Source: Wagnerdoeblera intermedia
Lineage (GTDB): Bacteria; Pseudomonadota; Alphaproteobacteria; Rhodobacterales; Rhodobacteraceae
Strand: one strand, 5' to 3'
Length of the DNA stretch: 64,000 nucleotides
Assembly: GCF_042647465.1 (NCBI RefSeq)
Contig: NZ_JBHRVN010000004.1
A program made the translations under genes and the position numbers. Shown here piece by piece: positions 26,950 through 35,402 of the stretch; position 1 is the stretch's first letter; each line of letters opens with the position of its first letter. The notes under the pieces were generated by a model. The model had not been told where the DNA came from, did no database searches, and worked only from the letters and a program-made list of their open reading frames with translations.

Positions 26950-26997
26950 CCTGTCCCTTAGGAGGGGACCGCTCTGATCCTGCTGAGCTAACGGCGC
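26920..26997 (-). tRNA. tRNA-Arg(CCU), intact, carried by the insertion
   Basis: Complete cloverleaf read on the minus strand. Acceptor GCGCCGT pairs with ACGGCGC. D stem GCTC pairs with GAGC. Anticodon stem GTCCC/GGGAC holds the loop CTCCTAA, so the anticodon is CCT (positions 34-36). T arm ACAGG/CCTGT holds TTCGACT. The discriminator is G and the 3' CCA is encoded. It differs from the split chromosomal tRNA-Arg in the acceptor, D loop and T stem but has the same anticodon loop, so it could replace it functionally. Confidence 0.92.
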
Positions 26998-27005
26998 GTA
27001 GTGAT

Positions 27006-27034
27006 CTTATAGAGCTCATGAAGTTCACTCTCAA
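27006..27034 (-). promoter_or_regulatory. Promoter of the insertion-borne tRNA-Arg(CCU)
   Basis: On the minus strand: -35 TTGAGA (27034-27029), exactly 17 bases, then -10 TATAAG (27011-27006), about 8 bases before the tRNA 5' end. Near-consensus sigma-70 spacing. Confidence 0.65.
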
Positions 27035-27103
27035 CCGCTTAACGCCGCAAGTTTGTCGCGACGGTAGCTAGGGTGCGGCTACGGGGGCGGTTACATCATG
27101 TGT

Positions 27104-28450
27104 GGGTAGCCCCGGTTTTAGCGGGCTGTCGCCTCGGCTGGCATCATACGGTCGAATGCGTCCATGTGTCAGGCCTTTTGTCGGAACGCTATGCTCCTTG
27201 GCCGGTATGGGATCCGCGGGTTGTGGTCAAAACATCAAAACGAGCTCCAAGCTCTCCATGTAACACTGGTTTCCCCAACCCCGATCTGTCCGATCGTTTT
27301 CATACAAGCTTCAGCTTCTCCCGCATTTTCGAGACGGTGCTGCTGACCTCGTCAGTTCGCCATCAGCGGTCCCCCTCGAAACTCTTCATTCTTTGTGATC
27401 ATGGCCCACAGCATTCTGGCCATTTTGTTTGCGAGTGCGATGGCGGCCAGCATCCGTGGCTTGCGTGCCAGGATCCGACCCAACCAAGAGCTTTCCGCAG
27501 GGGGCCGAGTTCTGGTGCCAGAGATCACGGCCATCGCGCCAATGATCAGCAAGCGCCGGATATCGCGCTGACCCGACTTACTCGTGCGTCCAAGTCTCTG
27601 CTTCCCGCCGCTGGAATGCTGTCGCGGGACGAGGCCCAGCCAGGCCGAGAAATCCCGTCCCTGACGGAAACCGTCCATCGGTGGCGCGAAAGCCGCTATC
27701 GCCATCGCGGTGACGGGGCCAATACCGGGCATCTGCTGTAGTCGTGCAGAGAACGACGAACGTCTGCTGGCCACCGCAATCTGCGTATCAAGCTCGGTGA
27801 TCCGCTGCGACAGGCCGTCAATCTGGTCGAAGCAAAGCTGCGCCATTTCGCGGACCACAGCAGGAAGATCGCCCGACCCTGTGCCCGGCTCCAGAACGGT
27901 CCGCAGCTTGTTCACGTTTTCTCGCCCCTTTCCGGTGACAAACCCGAACTCGGCGAGATGCCCGCGCAAGGCATTGATCATCTGTGTCCGTTGTCCGACC
28001 AGCAAATCCCGCAGCCTGAATATCATACCCAGCCCCTGCTGCTCCGGCGTCTTCACCTCGACGAAACGCATGGTCGGCCGACTGCCCGCCTCCGCGATCG
28101 CTTCGGCATCCGCCATGTCGTTCTTCTGGGTCTTCACATACGGCTTCACGAACTTCGGGGCGATCAGGCGAACCTCATGCCCGATGGCCGCCAGCGTTCG
28201 CCCCCAGTAATGAGCGGTCGCGCAAGCTTCCATGGCGACGATGCACGTAGGGTGCGACTGCATGAACACGAGAAACTGCTTGCGCGACAGCTTCTTGCGA
28301 AACACGATCTCGCCGCTCGATGTGGCCCCGTGCAACTGAAAAACCTGCTTCGCCAGGTCCACGCCGATAATCGAGACTTCCTTCATGGCAGTTCCTCCTG
28401 ATCCTATCCAGATCACTGTGGCACATAAGTGCCGTCAGGAGGGGCTACCC
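27104..28450 (-). mobile_element. IS110/IS1111-type insertion sequence (copy with 344-residue transposase)
   Basis: About 1347 bases bounded by the 10-bp inverted repeat GGGTAGCCCC (27104-27113) and GGGGCTACCC (28441-28450). Inverted repeats of this kind mark the IS1111 branch. Noncoding DNA is 64 bases before the transposase gene and 248 bases after it. Just left of it (about 27083-27100), a sequence like the end of the other IS110 type in this window (GGGGCGGTTA) may be a scar. Confidence 0.8.
27352..28386 (-). CDS. IS110 family transposase
   Basis: DEDD-type recombinase, 344 residues from the ATG at 28386, which has AGGAGG upstream. The N-terminal RuvC-like domain shows IIGVDLAKQVFQLHG, IVAMEAC and KNDMADAEAIAEA, supplying the DEDD acidic residues. 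The C-terminal transposase_20 domain shows QMPGIGPVTAMAIAAF, FSAWLGLVPRQHSSGGKQRLG and RRLLIIGAMAV. It appears full length. It is distinct in sequence from the 342-residue pair further right. Confidence 0.93.
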   Translation of the reverse strand: MKEVSIIGVDLAKQVFQLHGATSSGEIVFRKKLSRKQFLVFMQSHPTCIVAMEACATAHYWGRTLAAIGHEVRLIAPKFVKPYVKTQKNDMADAEAIAEAGSRPTMRFVEVKTPEQQGLGMIFRLRDLLVGQRTQMINALRGHLAEFGFVTGKGRENVNKLRTVLEPGTGSGDLPAVVREMAQLCFDQIDGLSQRITELDTQIAVASRRSSFSARLQQMPGIGPVTAMAIAAFAPPMDGFRQGRDFSAWLGLVPRQHSSGGKQRLGRTSKSGQRDIRRLLIIGAMAVISGTRTRPPAESSWLGRILARKPRMLAAIALANKMARMLWAMITKNEEFRGGPLMAN

Positions 28451-30564
28451 AACCCATCATCAACGCCGAACAGATCCGGCTCAACGATGGATCTGATGAG
28501 GAAGCGCTCCCGATCACTTTCCGGGTTCCAGTTCAGGACACGGCGCGCCTTTGCGTTATCAAAGCGCGACAGATGACAGCGGGATTTCCAATCGGCGCGG
28601 GTGATCCCGGTGACATCTTTACGGCGCAGCACATAGCGCTTCAGCCCGTGCTTCAACCTGTCAGCCGCCCAGAGCATGTTGGGGTCAGAGGTGGTCACAT
28701 GGATCCGCGCGCCGAGGCGGCGGTGGATCTCATCGAAATAATCCCGACCGGTGAGCATGGGATCCCCGATCAGATTAAAGGACGAACCCTCGATGCCGGG
28801 CGTTTCCATCATCGCGATCAGACCGTCCGATACATCATCTGCGAGAACGAAAGGCAGGATATTGCGCCCGCTTCCCCACAGGCGGACCGCGCCCGGACCA
28901 TGCCAGCGCCCGATGCCCCAATGTTGCAGCGGACCACCCGGCCCCAGCACGATGCCAGGGCGCGCGATCGTCACATCTACGCCCTCTGAGCTTTGTGCCT
29001 CCAGCAGCCGCCGCTCACATTCTGCCTTGGAGCGGGCATAGAGGTTGCGCTCCTCCATCTCGCCAAAGACCGTGTCCTCGTTAATGACGCGGTTGGGATC
29101 CGACATATCATAAGACGCAATGGTGCCGGTATAGACCATCCGCCTGACCCCTGCCTGCCGGGCCGCGCGTGAGATCCGCAGCGCAGTTGCGACATCATTC
29201 TCCAGCGCCTCAGTCCAGGTCCGGTCAACCGAACGGGCCAGGTTAAAGACGCAGTCCATCCCCTCCATCGCGCGGCAAAGCGCGTCTTCGTCGTGCAGCG
29301 AAACGCGGGAGAGCTCGACGTGACCGGCCAGATCGTCAAAGGGACCGCTTCTGCCGCGCGACACTACGCGGACGTCGTGGCCCCGGGCCACGAGACGGCG
29401 GGTGAGGTTGCGGCCAATAAAGCCGGTGCCGCCGATCACCATAATCTTCGGCGCAGCGCCGGGCCGGGGCTGAGAGATCACAGCGGGCGCGCCGGGCGCA
29501 GAGACCAGCTCCGGCGGAAGTGACAGGCTGCTCTCGATTGCCGCAATGACTTTGCGCGCCTGAGCAATCGTGAAGCGGCTGTCGGGGTTGTCCTGACGCA
29601 GCCCTTCATAGAAGGCCGCGATGGTGTTGCGAAAACTCAGGCCATAGGGGCTTTTTTGATTGAGCGACAGCGCCTGGCGGGCCGCATTCACCAGAGCCTC
29701 GCGCAGATGCGCACCCGCCTTGCCCAGCTCTTTGCGCAGCGGATTGATCACCAGCTCCGAGGTATTGTCACGGCTCATGACAAAGGTGTCGGCGGCATAA
29801 TCCACCTGCGCCAGGCCCGAAGATCCCCGCAGCGTGACAGAGCGGTCATCCACGGTTTCAACCAGCGACAGTGCGATGGTGATCTCAACCTCACCCGCGC
29901 GCGCCAGAATGCGCCAGCTCTGCGGCCGCCGGGCGCCCCCGGGCAGCGTGATCCATTGGCCAAGGCTGACGTGATCGATCTCAATGTCGCCAAAGAGATC
30001 CACCGCAAAGGAGAACGGATGCGGCCCAAGCTCCAGCAGCAGATTGCGGATATCGGCGAGCAGCCAGATCCCATAGGGCCCCGAACGCAGCGGCGGCAGC
30101 GGCAGTGACCAGTTGATCTGCACCGCCGAGACCACCCCCAGAAGCCCGGCATCCCGTGCCGCTTTCAGCCGCTGATAGGACGGCAGCGCAAGGAAGTTGT
30201 GGCAAACGCCCAATATCCGCCCCGAGCGATCCGCCGCAGCGGCCATATCATCGAGTTCCCTCCCCGAAAGCGCTGCCGGCTTTTCGACCAGAACATGCAA
30301 CCCCGCCTCAAGGCAGCGCCGCGCCAGGGGATGGTGCAGCGGCGGCGGCGTCAGGATATGGACCGCATCACAGACCCCGGCGGCGATCAGCTCTTCAAGA
30401 TCGGTGAAGCATTGGATGCCATAGGCAGAAGAAAAGCCCTGAGCGGCCGCAGAGGAGGCATCGCAGACCGCCACCAGATCAAGGCCGGGCGTGGTACGGA
30501 TGGCATCGGCATGCCAGGTGGCGATATACCCGGCGCCCAGAATGGCGATACGAAACGTCTTCAT
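28435..30564 (-). CDS. Fused Gfo/Idh/MocA oxidoreductase - NAD-dependent epimerase/dehydratase
   Basis: A 709-residue two-domain protein. Domain 1 (about 1-365) is a Gfo/Idh/MocA oxidoreductase: IAILGAGYIATWHADAI, ILTPPPLHHPLARRCL, HVLVEKPAALS. Domain 2 (about 385-690) is an extended SDR/epimerase: IMVIGGTGFIGRNLTRRL, the YARSK active-site motif and IARPGIVLGPGG. The fusion suggests consecutive steps on a nucleotide sugar. The last three codons and the stop lie inside the IS110 end, so the insertion has replaced the native C-terminus, probably by only a few residues. The downstream half of any operon is lost. Confidence 0.88.
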   Translation of the reverse strand: MKTFRIAILGAGYIATWHADAIRTTPGLDLVAVCDASSAAAQGFSSAYGIQCFTDLEELIAAGVCDAVHILTPPPLHHPLARRCLEAGLHVLVEKPAALSGRELDDMAAAADRSGRILGVCHNFLALPSYQRLKAARDAGLLGVVSAVQINWSLPLPPLRSGPYGIWLLADIRNLLLELGPHPFSFAVDLFGDIEIDHVSLGQWITLPGGARRPQSWRILARAGEVEITIALSLVETVDDRSVTLRGSSGLAQVDYAADTFVMSRDNTSELVINPLRKELGKAGAHLREALVNAARQALSLNQKSPYGLSFRNTIAAFYEGLRQDNPDSRFTIAQARKVIAAIESSLSLPPELVSAPGAPAVISQPRPGAAPKIMVIGGTGFIGRNLTRRLVARGHDVRVVSRGRSGPFDDLAGHVELSRVSLHDEDALCRAMEGMDCVFNLARSVDRTWTEALENDVATALRISRAARQAGVRRMVYTGTIASYDMSDPNRVINEDTVFGEMEERNLYARSKAECERRLLEAQSSEGVDVTIARPGIVLGPGGPLQHWGIGRWHGPGAVRLWGSGRNILPFVLADDVSDGLIAMMETPGIEGSSFNLIGDPMLTGRDYFDEIHRRLGARIHVTTSDPNMLWAADRLKHGLKRYVLRRKDVTGITRADWKSRCHLSRFDNAKARRVLNWNPESDRERFLIRSIVEPDLFGVDDGLGSPS

Positions 30565-30572
30565 AGCAGCCT

Positions 30573-31562
30573 CTACTTATACTCAATGATCTTCATGTCG
30601 TCGCCGATCAGGCGACGGCGGTAATACATCAACATGCCGAAAAGATTTGGTATCTTGGAAAGCGTCAAAAAGCCGGCCTGCCGGATGGCCATGCCCGTCG
30701 TCAGATCCCGCCGCCGCAGGTTTGCAGCGGTCCGCAACCAGGACAGCCCGTAGATCATAAGCACCGCCAGCGACAGCCAGGGCGTCAGCAGCAGTCCGGC
30801 CATCAGGATCAGCGGCAGGAGGAGACCATAGACCCAGACGCGCAGCCGCTCCCGGCGAAAATGCGGCGGATGCATCTGACCGACCTGGGCAAACCCGTGC
30901 CCGTCGCGCATGGTCCGCTTCCACCAGGGCGCAAAGCTCTTCATATCGGCGTCATGCCAGGTCATCAGCGCGGGAAGCCTTCTGAGCGTCCAGCCGGCTT
31001 TGCCGAGGCGCAGGCAGAATTCGTCGTCCTCGGCGGCGATCACGCGCGGATTAAAGCCCCCGATCTCGCGAAAGGCTTTCGTGCGCACCATCATATCGCC
31101 GCCGCAGGTCCTGATCTCCCCTGCGGGGCGGTGCCAGTCCATCTGGAACATGGCATTATAGACCGAAGCCTGCGGGTGAATTTCCGAGCGCCAGCCTGTC
31201 ACCAGCCCGAGGCGGGCGTCCGCCCTCAGTTCCGCCAGGCCGGCTTCAAGCCAGCCCGCCTCGACCCGGCAATCTCCATCAACGAACTGCACAAAGTCGG
31301 GCGGATCTGTCTCAGCCATAAGACGCTCAAACCCCGCATTGCGCGCCCTTGCGGCCGTGAAAGGCTGCGATTGATCCAATTCAACGACGAGGACGCCGAG
31401 ACTGCGCGCAAACTCCAGGCTGTCATCTGAGGAGCCGCTGTCGACATAAACAACCCGGTCGCAGACCGAGGTCAGCGACCGCAGGCAGGCCTTCAGCCTG
31501 TCGCCTTCATTGCGTCCGATGGCAACGGCACCAAGGGCAGGTTCGTGCATACCTTCTCTCAT
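30573..31562 (-). CDS. Family 2 glycosyltransferase, membrane-associated
   Basis: Glycosyltransferase of the GT2/GT-A type, 329 residues. Seen: AIGRNEGDRLKACLRSL, DSGSSDDSLEFARSLG, FVQFVDGDCRVEAGWLE with the DxD-like DGD (about 98), and AAEDDEFCLRLGKAGW. Two hydrophobic spans follow (about 245-290). It precedes the fused oxidoreductase-epimerase gene by 8 bases, so the two form an operon, probably for an exopolysaccharide or lipopolysaccharide sugar. An internal ATG at 31550 is an alternative start. Confidence 0.88.
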   Translation of the reverse strand: MREGMHEPALGAVAIGRNEGDRLKACLRSLTSVCDRVVYVDSGSSDDSLEFARSLGVLVVELDQSQPFTAARARNAGFERLMAETDPPDFVQFVDGDCRVEAGWLEAGLAELRADARLGLVTGWRSEIHPQASVYNAMFQMDWHRPAGEIRTCGGDMMVRTKAFREIGGFNPRVIAAEDDEFCLRLGKAGWTLRRLPALMTWHDADMKSFAPWWKRTMRDGHGFAQVGQMHPPHFRRERLRVWVYGLLLPLILMAGLLLTPWLSLAVLMIYGLSWLRTAANLRRRDLTTGMAIRQAGFLTLSKIPNLFGMLMYYRRRLIGDDMKIIEYK

Positions 31563-32395
31563 TCCACAACAGATCGGTCATTGGAGTGACCTTAAAAGGC
31601 GGCTGAAAACCTGGAGGGTTTTTCGACGCAAAGCCGAGCCTTAACGCTATCCTGGGAGGATGCGCACACCAAGCGACTTCTTAATGGCGGTTTGCTCTGC
31701 CTGCCGCGGCTGCCACCGGGCCGGAGGTCTGTCGTGGGATGTCGTGATCCTGCGGACCGCACATTCTGAAGCAGCCTTTGTCTGTCACAGACAGCGTCGG
31801 GGGGCTGAGGGGGCGGCCCTGACTGCGCCTCTGCGCGGCAGCGGACCGACCCGAGCCCTCGCGGGCTCGTCAGAACGCCTGACGCATCGCCCTGAGGCCT
31901 CTCCGGGTTTCGACCGGGCCAGCCACTCCCCTCCCGTCACGCAGGCTCGGGACAGCCGGCCTGCCTCAGACTTCAGAGAAGCGGATGCCGCCCGCCTGTC
32001 CCGAGCCTGCCGTCTGAGAACTCGCGAAGGCCGCAGTCGGGGCGACAGCCGGGCAATGGCTTCAAAAGGCTGCGACCCGGACGGAGAGAGCCTGAACCAC
32101 CACACCGGAGGCGATTTCCACAGGTCTCCCTTGCCGCGGTCCTTGCAAAGTAAAGCGCCACAGCGCGACGCCGCAACAACAGCTCCGGCGAGTCCCGATC
32201 CGCACTTTAACCCAAGGCGCAGCGCTGCTGCACAAAATGTTTTGGATACAGTGTCTTGCCTGATCGTTCTCTGCACCCCGCATGACCTCTCCATCCAAGC
32301 CCCGCTACAAGACCAATAACCGGCTTGCTCATGATCAAGCGGGGCTTGTTGCGCAATTCGGTGACAAGGTGATGTGCCCCTTTCCCCTTTCTGGC
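31563..32395. other. 833-base stretch without a convincing gene
   Basis: GC-rich DNA between the glycosyltransferase gene and an IS5 remnant. Long frames on both strands are Arg/Ser/Pro rich and resemble no family. Short inverted repeats occur (for example GAGCCCTCGCGGGCTC near 31854). The start holds the promoter side of the glycosyltransferase operon; the right end (about 32340 on) is probably IS5-element end sequence. Confidence 0.6.
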
Positions 32396-33012
32396 TCATT
32401 TCACGCACTCGATCTCGGCCATTCCCATGGCCGAGCAACGGTTCATGATCGCGACGCGGATGTGGATTTCCGTGACCTGCCGATCTTGATCTCGTGAGAC
32501 GATCCGATCGCCGAACAACTTGAGGCGGTTCATCTGAGCCTCAATCCGGCTTCGGGCATGATAGCCTGACCACCTCTTCCACAGCCCGCGCCCCAGGCGC
32601 TGTGTGGCGCGTCACGTCTCGTTGCGCCAGATCGCGGCGGGACAGTCTGTCTTCCACATGCGTCCATTCCGGCGAACGGGGATGATGGCCTCAGCGCCGC
32701 GCGCAAGGATCGCCTCAAGACAACGACGTGTATCGCAGGCCCCATCCGCGGTGACGGTTTCGATACCCTCACCTTCCGGGATCTGGGCCAGCAGATCGGG
32801 CAGCAACGCGCTGTCTCCCTCGTGGCTCGAGGTGAATTCCACCGCACGGATGTCGCCGGTCCCGGTATCCATCGCCATATGGACCTTGCGCCATTCTCGC
32901 CTGCGCGTCGCGCCGTGTTTGCGGGCGAGCCATTCACCATCACCGCGAAAGCGGATCCCTGTGCTGTCGATGAGCAGACTGAGGGGCCCACCAGCGTGTC
33001 TGTAAGGGATCT
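32396..33012 (-). pseudogene. IS5-family transposase remnant with internal stop
   Basis: One continuous frame from about 33012 encodes the C-terminal two thirds of an IS5-type transposase: PLSLLIDSTGIRFRGDGEW, SSHEGDSALLPDLLAQIPEG, VTADGACDTRRC. An in-frame TGA at 32612-32614 then interrupts it, and the frame continues in register with LWKRWSGYHARSRIEAQMN, FGDRIVSRDQ and RVAIMNRCSAMGM to a stop at 32396. The N-terminal part is missing because the IS110 copy at 33016 lies there. Confidence 0.8.
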
Positions 33013-33094
33013 AAACGGCTCTGATGTTGTAACCGCCCCCCGACGGCATCTTTGTGCCAAGGTGGGATCGTTATAATCCATTAGGGAGGCGGTC

Positions 33095-34123
33095 ATGTCG
33101 GAGATTACAACAATCGGTCTGGATCTGGCAAAGAATGTGTTCCAGCTTCACGGTGCCGATCAGTCTGGAAAAGCCGTTCTGCGTAAGAAGCTGCGGCGCG
33201 ATCAGGTTCTGGTCTTTCTCTCGACGCTTCCACCTTGTGTTGTCGCCATGGAAGCCTGTGGTGGCTCGCACTTCTGGGGACGTGAGATAGGCAAGCTGGG
33301 CCATGACGTGCGGCTGATCCCGCCGGCCTATGTGAAGCCCTTCGTGAAGCGGCAAAAAAATGATGCCGCCGATGCCGAAGCGATTTGCGAAGCGGCCCAA
33401 CGGCCGACGATGCGCTTCGTGCCGGTGAAGAGCGAACGGACACAAGGGTCAGCCATGGTCTTTCGGGTCCGAGAAGTGCTGATCCGTCAGCGCACCCAGC
33501 TCATCAACGCGTTTCGTGGCCACCTGACGGAATTCGGTCTGGTCGTGCCGCAGGGCCCATCCAACGTCCAGAAGCTGATCAGGATTGTCGAGGATCCGAC
33601 TTGCGGGCTGCCTTCCGAGGCAATGGTGACGCTGCAGGTTCTGATACTGTCACTTCGCCATCTGGAGACTGAGATCACGAAGCTTGATGCGGAGATCGCG
33701 CGCCGTGCGAAGGAAAATGATCTGGCCAGGCGGCTGATGACGATCCCCGGCATCGGGCCGCTAATCGCCACGGCATTTGCAACACTGGCACCAGCGGCCG
33801 AGACCTTCCGCAAAGGCCGGGATTTTGCGGCATGGTTAGGCCTCGTCCCCCGACAACATTCAACGGGCGGCAAACAACGCCTGGGGGCGACTACCAAGAT
33901 GGGTGAGAGATCGCTGCGACGCTTGCTGATCATCGGCGCCAACAGCGTGATCATCAAACGTAACGTGCATGCTGGCGCAAAGCACGGAACATGGCTGCGC
34001 GATATGCTCGGCCGCAAGCCCACTATGCTGGTGCGGGTCGCACTGGCCAACAAGATGGCGCGGATCGTATGGGCCCTGATGGCCCACGGTGGCGTCTACA
34101 AGGCTCCGGCCGTGGCGGCATAA
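33095..34123 (+). CDS. IS110 family transposase, copy A
   Basis: DEDD-type recombinase, 342 residues, full length. GGGAGG lies upstream of the ATG. Seen: TIGLDLAKNVFQLHG, VVAMEACGGSHFWG and RQKNDAADAEAICEA in the RuvC-like domain; MTIPGIGPLIATAFATL, FAAWLGLVPRQHSTGGKQRLG and RRLLIIGANSV in the C-terminal domain. It differs from copy B in at least one residue (Leu in EFGLVVPQG where copy B has Gln). Confidence 0.94.
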   Translation: MSEITTIGLDLAKNVFQLHGADQSGKAVLRKKLRRDQVLVFLSTLPPCVVAMEACGGSHFWGREIGKLGHDVRLIPPAYVKPFVKRQKNDAADAEAICEAAQRPTMRFVPVKSERTQGSAMVFRVREVLIRQRTQLINAFRGHLTEFGLVVPQGPSNVQKLIRIVEDPTCGLPSEAMVTLQVLILSLRHLETEITKLDAEIARRAKENDLARRLMTIPGIGPLIATAFATLAPAAETFRKGRDFAAWLGLVPRQHSTGGKQRLGATTKMGERSLRRLLIIGANSVIIKRNVHAGAKHGTWLRDMLGRKPTMLVRVALANKMARIVWALMAHGGVYKAPAVAA

Positions 34124-34388
34124 TCCGTCAGGTCGAGAGACGTCGGAGCGGAAGAGGGCAAGGAGACGTTTGGCGATACGGTCGTGAGACAGGATCAGGA
34201 GAACCAGTTGCGCAACACGTGCCAAGGCGCACGCGGCTTTGATTTGGACCTGATCTGCGAACACCATAGTGGCCCGCGGCATGAGATGGCCGCATCTAAG
34301 GCCGGATACATGTCAGCACCCGACAACGCGCCAAAAAGATCCAAAATACCCTCTTGCGCAAGGGGCGGTTATACATGTTGCGCAAATC
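34124..34388 (+). ncRNA. Candidate guide (bridge/seek) RNA region of the IS110/IS1111 element
   Basis: A 265-base noncoding tail between the transposase stop and the element end, present identically in copy B (35403-35667). In IS1111-branch elements the guide RNA that pairs with target and donor DNA is encoded in this 3' segment. The tail contains self-complementary stretches (GCGGCATGAGATGGCCGC near 34277, CTTGCGCAAG near 34352). The RNA itself is inferred from architecture only; I cannot fold it or define its ends. Confidence 0.4.
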
Positions 34389-35402
34389 GCGTGTTGGCCG
34401 AGGTTCCCCTTTCCCCGGACAGACTTATCCCACGGCTTCCGTGACAGGTATGCCGAGCGCGGTGTAGCCGTTCAGGACGGCGATGCGGACCTGGAGCTCG
34501 GCGACCTGACGGTCGAAGTCCCGAGCCATGAGCCGCTGGCCCAGCAGCTTCACGCAATGCATCTTCGTCTCGACGCGGCTTCGGCGGTGATATCCGCTCC
34601 ATCGTCGCCAGATCGCGCGGCCGAGGTATTTCGATGTCCGCAGTGCTTCGTTTCGTGCGACCGCACCGGCGGTGACCGTCTTCCACGGCTTGGCGTTCTT
34701 GCGGGGTGGGATGACTGCGTGGGCACCGCGATCGGCGATCGCGTCGTGGCACTTTCGAGTATCGTAGGCGCCATCCGCGGTGACGCTGCCGATTTGTTGG
34801 TGCGCGGGGATCTGACTGAGAAGATCGGGCAGCACCGGTGCATCTCCGATGTGGCTCCCGGTGACCTCGACGGCTCGAATTTCCAATGTTTCCTCATCGA
34901 TCCCGAGGTGGATCTTGCGCCAGACGCGGCGTTTCGGGCCACCATGCTTGCGGGCGTGCCACTCGCCTTCGCCCTCGACCTTGATGCCCGTGCTGTCGAT
35001 GAGCAGGTGCAGCGGGCCCTTCGACCCACGGTAGGGGATGTTGACGGCCAGGGTCTTCTGGCGGCGGGACAGTGTGCTGAAGTCGGGGACCGACCAGTCG
35101 AGGCCAACCAGCCGCAGCAGGCTCTCGACAAAACCGGTCGTCTGCCGAAGCGCCATGCCGAACAGCACTTTCATCGAAAGGCACATCTGGATGGCGGCAT
35201 CGCTGTAGGTCTGCTGGCGGCCACGCCTGCCTGTCGGCGCAGCGTCCCAGCTCATCTCGGGGTCGAACCAGATCGTCAGCGAACCCCGGCGCTTGAGCGC
35301 ATCGTTATAGGCTGGCCAGTTCCTGGTCCTGTAGGTCGGGGATGTGGGTCTGCTCATGCACCCCAGCTACCATGCTGGATTCACGAGATGAATCCCTCAC
35401 GG
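34389..35402 (-). mobile_element. IS5-family insertion sequence between the inverted IS110 copies
   Basis: The 1014 bases between copies A and B hold one intact IS5-type transposase gene. A 7-bp inverted repeat GGATTCA/TGAATCC (35377-35395) lies upstream of that gene. I could not identify matching terminal inverted repeats, so the exact limits are those of the flanking IS110 copies rather than of the IS5 element itself. Confidence 0.65.
34425..35357 (-). CDS. IS5 family transposase
   Basis: DDE transposase, 310 residues, apparently intact. Seen: SLTIWFDPEMSWDAAPTGRRG near the start, the first catalytic segment LHLLIDSTGIKVEGEGEWH, the second VTADGAYDTRKCHDAI and the C-terminal YHRRSRVETKMHCVKLLGQR with the last acidic residue. 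The closely related remnant at 32396-33012 is of another subtype and is broken. Confidence 0.93.
   Translation of the reverse strand: MSRPTSPTYRTRNWPAYNDALKRRGSLTIWFDPEMSWDAAPTGRRGRQQTYSDAAIQMCLSMKVLFGMALRQTTGFVESLLRLVGLDWSVPDFSTLSRRQKTLAVNIPYRGSKGPLHLLIDSTGIKVEGEGEWHARKHGGPKRRVWRKIHLGIDEETLEIRAVEVTGSHIGDAPVLPDLLSQIPAHQQIGSVTADGAYDTRKCHDAIADRGAHAVIPPRKNAKPWKTVTAGAVARNEALRTSKYLGRAIWRRWSGYHRRSRVETKMHCVKLLGQRLMARDFDRQVAELQVRIAVLNGYTALGIPVTEAVG

Larger units (their letters stand above)
33016..34388 (+). mobile_element. IS110/IS1111-type insertion sequence, copy A of inverted pair
   Basis: Nearly identical to the reverse complement of 35403-36775 over 1373 bases; identity breaks at both outer edges, which sets the limits. 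Near the ends, TAACCGCCCC is found on the left and GGGGCGGTTA on the right: subterminal inverted repeats as in the IS1111 branch. The transposase gene is preceded by 79 noncoding bases and followed by 265. Confidence 0.82.

Noticed and set aside
27083..27100. Third copy of the IS110 end (GGGGCGGTTA-like) left of the 27104 element
   Set aside because: Only about 18 bases resemble it; it may be a scar but is too short to call as an element.
31660..32319. 219-codon and opposing 217-codon frames in the gap before the IS5 remnant
   Set aside because: Low-complexity Arg/Ser/Pro-rich products, no recognisable motif, no ribosome binding site, overlapping frames on both strands.
34184..34444. Small frames in the 3' noncoding tail of the IS110 copies
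   Set aside because: They cross the element boundary or differ from any protein family; the tail is better explained as noncoding.
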